Both the position numbers and the translations under genes were made by a program. The notes beneath the pieces are model-generated. The model was not told the DNA's origin. It did no database searches and worked only from the letters and a program-made list of their open reading frames with translations. Below, piece after piece: positions 63,134 to 64,000 of a DNA stretch of 64,000 nucleotides; position 1 is the first letter of the stretch; each line of letters opens with the position of its first letter. Source of the DNA: Oligella sp050920755 (GTDB taxonomy: Bacteria > Pseudomonadota > Gammaproteobacteria > Burkholderiales > Burkholderiaceae_B). The stretch lies in NCBI RefSeq assembly GCF_050920755.1, contig NZ_CP158480.1, forward strand, positions 2,679,851 through 2,743,850. The letters run 5' to 3'.

Positions 63134-63364
63134 TCAAGTGCTTTTTTTAGGTGGCACGGGATCATGCCCCCCTTTAAAAAAACCGTTGCAGCGAGCAATG
63201 CGTTTAGTCCCTAACCATAAGCCCTTGAAAACACCGTGTATTTCAATTGCTTCGATCATATAGTTTGAGCAGCTCGGTGTAAAGCGACAAGACTGACCGA
63301 CCCAAGGACTCAAAAAGTATTGATAAAAGCGAATGGGTAAGATAAACAGTTTTTTAAACATCAT
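63134..63364 (-). CDS. yidD: Membrane insertion efficiency factor YidD
   Basis: This 76-residue protein has the conserved FYQYFLSPWVGQSCRFTPSCS with three Cys in total (SCRFTPSCSNYM and ARCNG). ATG 63364 has AGGAG seven bases upstream; a longer open frame to 63409 overlaps rnpA. It lies between rnpA and yidC. Confidence 0.93.
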   Translation of the reverse strand: MMFKKLFILPIRFYQYFLSPWVGQSCRFTPSCSNYMIEAIEIHGVFKGLWLGTKRIARCNGFFKGGHDPVPPKKST

Positions 63365-63374
63365 GACCGGGCTC

Positions 63375-63743
63375 CTAGTTGTCTTTAACCGTATCAAATA
63401 AACTATCAAGCTCTTGACGAGTGATTTTTTTAAGCTCGGTTAAAGAGCAGTCGGGGATTTTGCGATGTAGTCGGACAATATAATCACCGGGCGGTAACTG
63501 ATGACGCCGTACTCTGAAAGACTCTCTAATTACCCGTTTAATGGCATTGCGGCTGGCGGCCTTTTGGGCATGACGTTTGGCAATGATTAAACCCAATCTT
63601 GCGTTGCTGTCGGGAGAGGAATAGTGGACATATCGACTGAGCATAAAAAACGCCCCTCGACCAATTCGCTTACCCCTAAGGGCTTGGGTGAATTCGTTGG
63701 GGCGCAGTAGGCGCGCAGATTTAGGAAATGTGGCGCCACTCAT
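63375..63743 (-). CDS. rnpA: Ribonuclease P protein component
   Basis: This 122-residue protein begins MSGATFPKSARLLRPNEFTQAL and has the RNR motif ASRNAIKRVIRESFR. It processes tRNA 5' ends with the P RNA. It follows rpmH after 122 bases and precedes yidD by 10 bases. Confidence 0.94.
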   Translation of the reverse strand: MSGATFPKSARLLRPNEFTQALRGKRIGRGAFFMLSRYVHYSSPDSNARLGLIIAKRHAQKAASRNAIKRVIRESFRVRRHQLPPGDYIVRLHRKIPDCSLTELKKITRQELDSLFDTVKDN

Positions 63744-63865
63744 CGCTTTTAGGTCCTGTTATTGCAGAGAGCTTGGAAGTACTGTATAAAGCTATCTCAC
63801 CAAGGGTGCGACAGGAAAACTGCTTAATCTATGGTTTAGCTATGATTGAGGCTAAAAAGCAATGA

Positions 63866-64000
63866 CTAAACAGCTAAGCGCTTACGACCTTTAGCGCGAC
63901 GTGCATTAATAACGGCACGACCGCCTTTGGTTTTCATGCGAACACGGAAACCGTGAGTGCGTTTACGACGAGTAACTGATGGTTGATAAGTACGTTTCAT
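63866..64000 (-). CDS. rpmH: Ribosomal protein bL34
   Basis: This 44-residue protein reads MKRTYQPSVTRRKRTHGFRV, continues through MKTKGGRAVINARRAKGRKR and ends LAV. It starts at the last base of the window and ends at TAG 63866. Length and sequence match the family. In most bacteria dnaA lies next, on the other strand beyond 64000. Confidence 0.97.
   Translation of the reverse strand: MKRTYQPSVTRRKRTHGFRVRMKTKGGRAVINARRAKGRKRLAV

Overview
The window is a chromosomal segment of a moderately AT-rich betaproteobacterium. The gene order tRNA-Tyr, tRNA-Gly, tRNA-Thr, tuf, tRNA-Trp, secE, nusG, rplKAJL, rpoBC is the usual Burkholderiales arrangement. The low GC, the many insertion sequences and the protein content suggest the Alcaligenaceae (an Oligella- or Pelistega-like genus). 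The taxon is an inference; no rRNA gene is present.

Layout. 1-1.7 kb: 3' end of an MmgE/PrpD-family gene split by an IS5-family element. 1.7-7 kb: DUF1289 protein, PACE efflux protein, serA, SotB-like exporter, an SDR oxidoreductase and a LysR regulator, all on the minus strand. 7.1-15.3 kb: a nine-gene plus-strand operon, catB-catA-hpaB-hpaC-catI-catJ-pcaF-pcaD-catC. It encodes the complete catechol branch of the beta-ketoadipate pathway plus an HpaBC two-component hydroxylase that can feed it. 15.4-18.2 kb: a tandem pair of dynamin-like GTPases. 18.3-23.4 kb: a nested transposon (an IS21-family element inside an identical-length IS21-family element inside an IS5-family element) at the start codon of a second catI-like gene. 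24.1-30.3 kb: Fur-box-controlled haem uptake operon hmuRSTUV.

30.6-44.6 kb: the rpo/ribosomal/tuf/tRNA block, all on the minus strand. 44.8-46.1 kb: an IS256-family element. 46.1-50.7 kb: parB, parA, rsmG and mnmG. 48.7-53.7 kb: nine parS-like palindromes, four of them in two 150-bp direct repeats that exactly flank another IS5-family copy. 53.7-55.7 kb: a likely replication origin. DnaA boxes lie on both sides of the ybdL-like aminotransferase gene, including two diverged origin-like units exactly 384 bp apart. Genes diverge from this zone in both directions. 55.7-58.8 kb: a HIT protein, mnmE, an SMR efflux protein and a truncated nitronate monooxygenase. 58.8-61.3 kb: three layers of IS3-family elements. 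61.3-64 kb: yidC, yidD, rnpA and rpmH on the minus strand.

How the parts relate. The aromatic operon would take a phenol to catechol and on to succinyl-CoA and acetyl-CoA. The Par proteins, parS sites and DnaA boxes form one origin and segregation module, and insertion sequences have rearranged several of its joints. The least ordinary observations are the 384-bp repeated origin architecture, the IS-flanking duplication of parS sites, the histone-like tail on ParB, HpaBC inside a catechol operon, and the dynamin pair.
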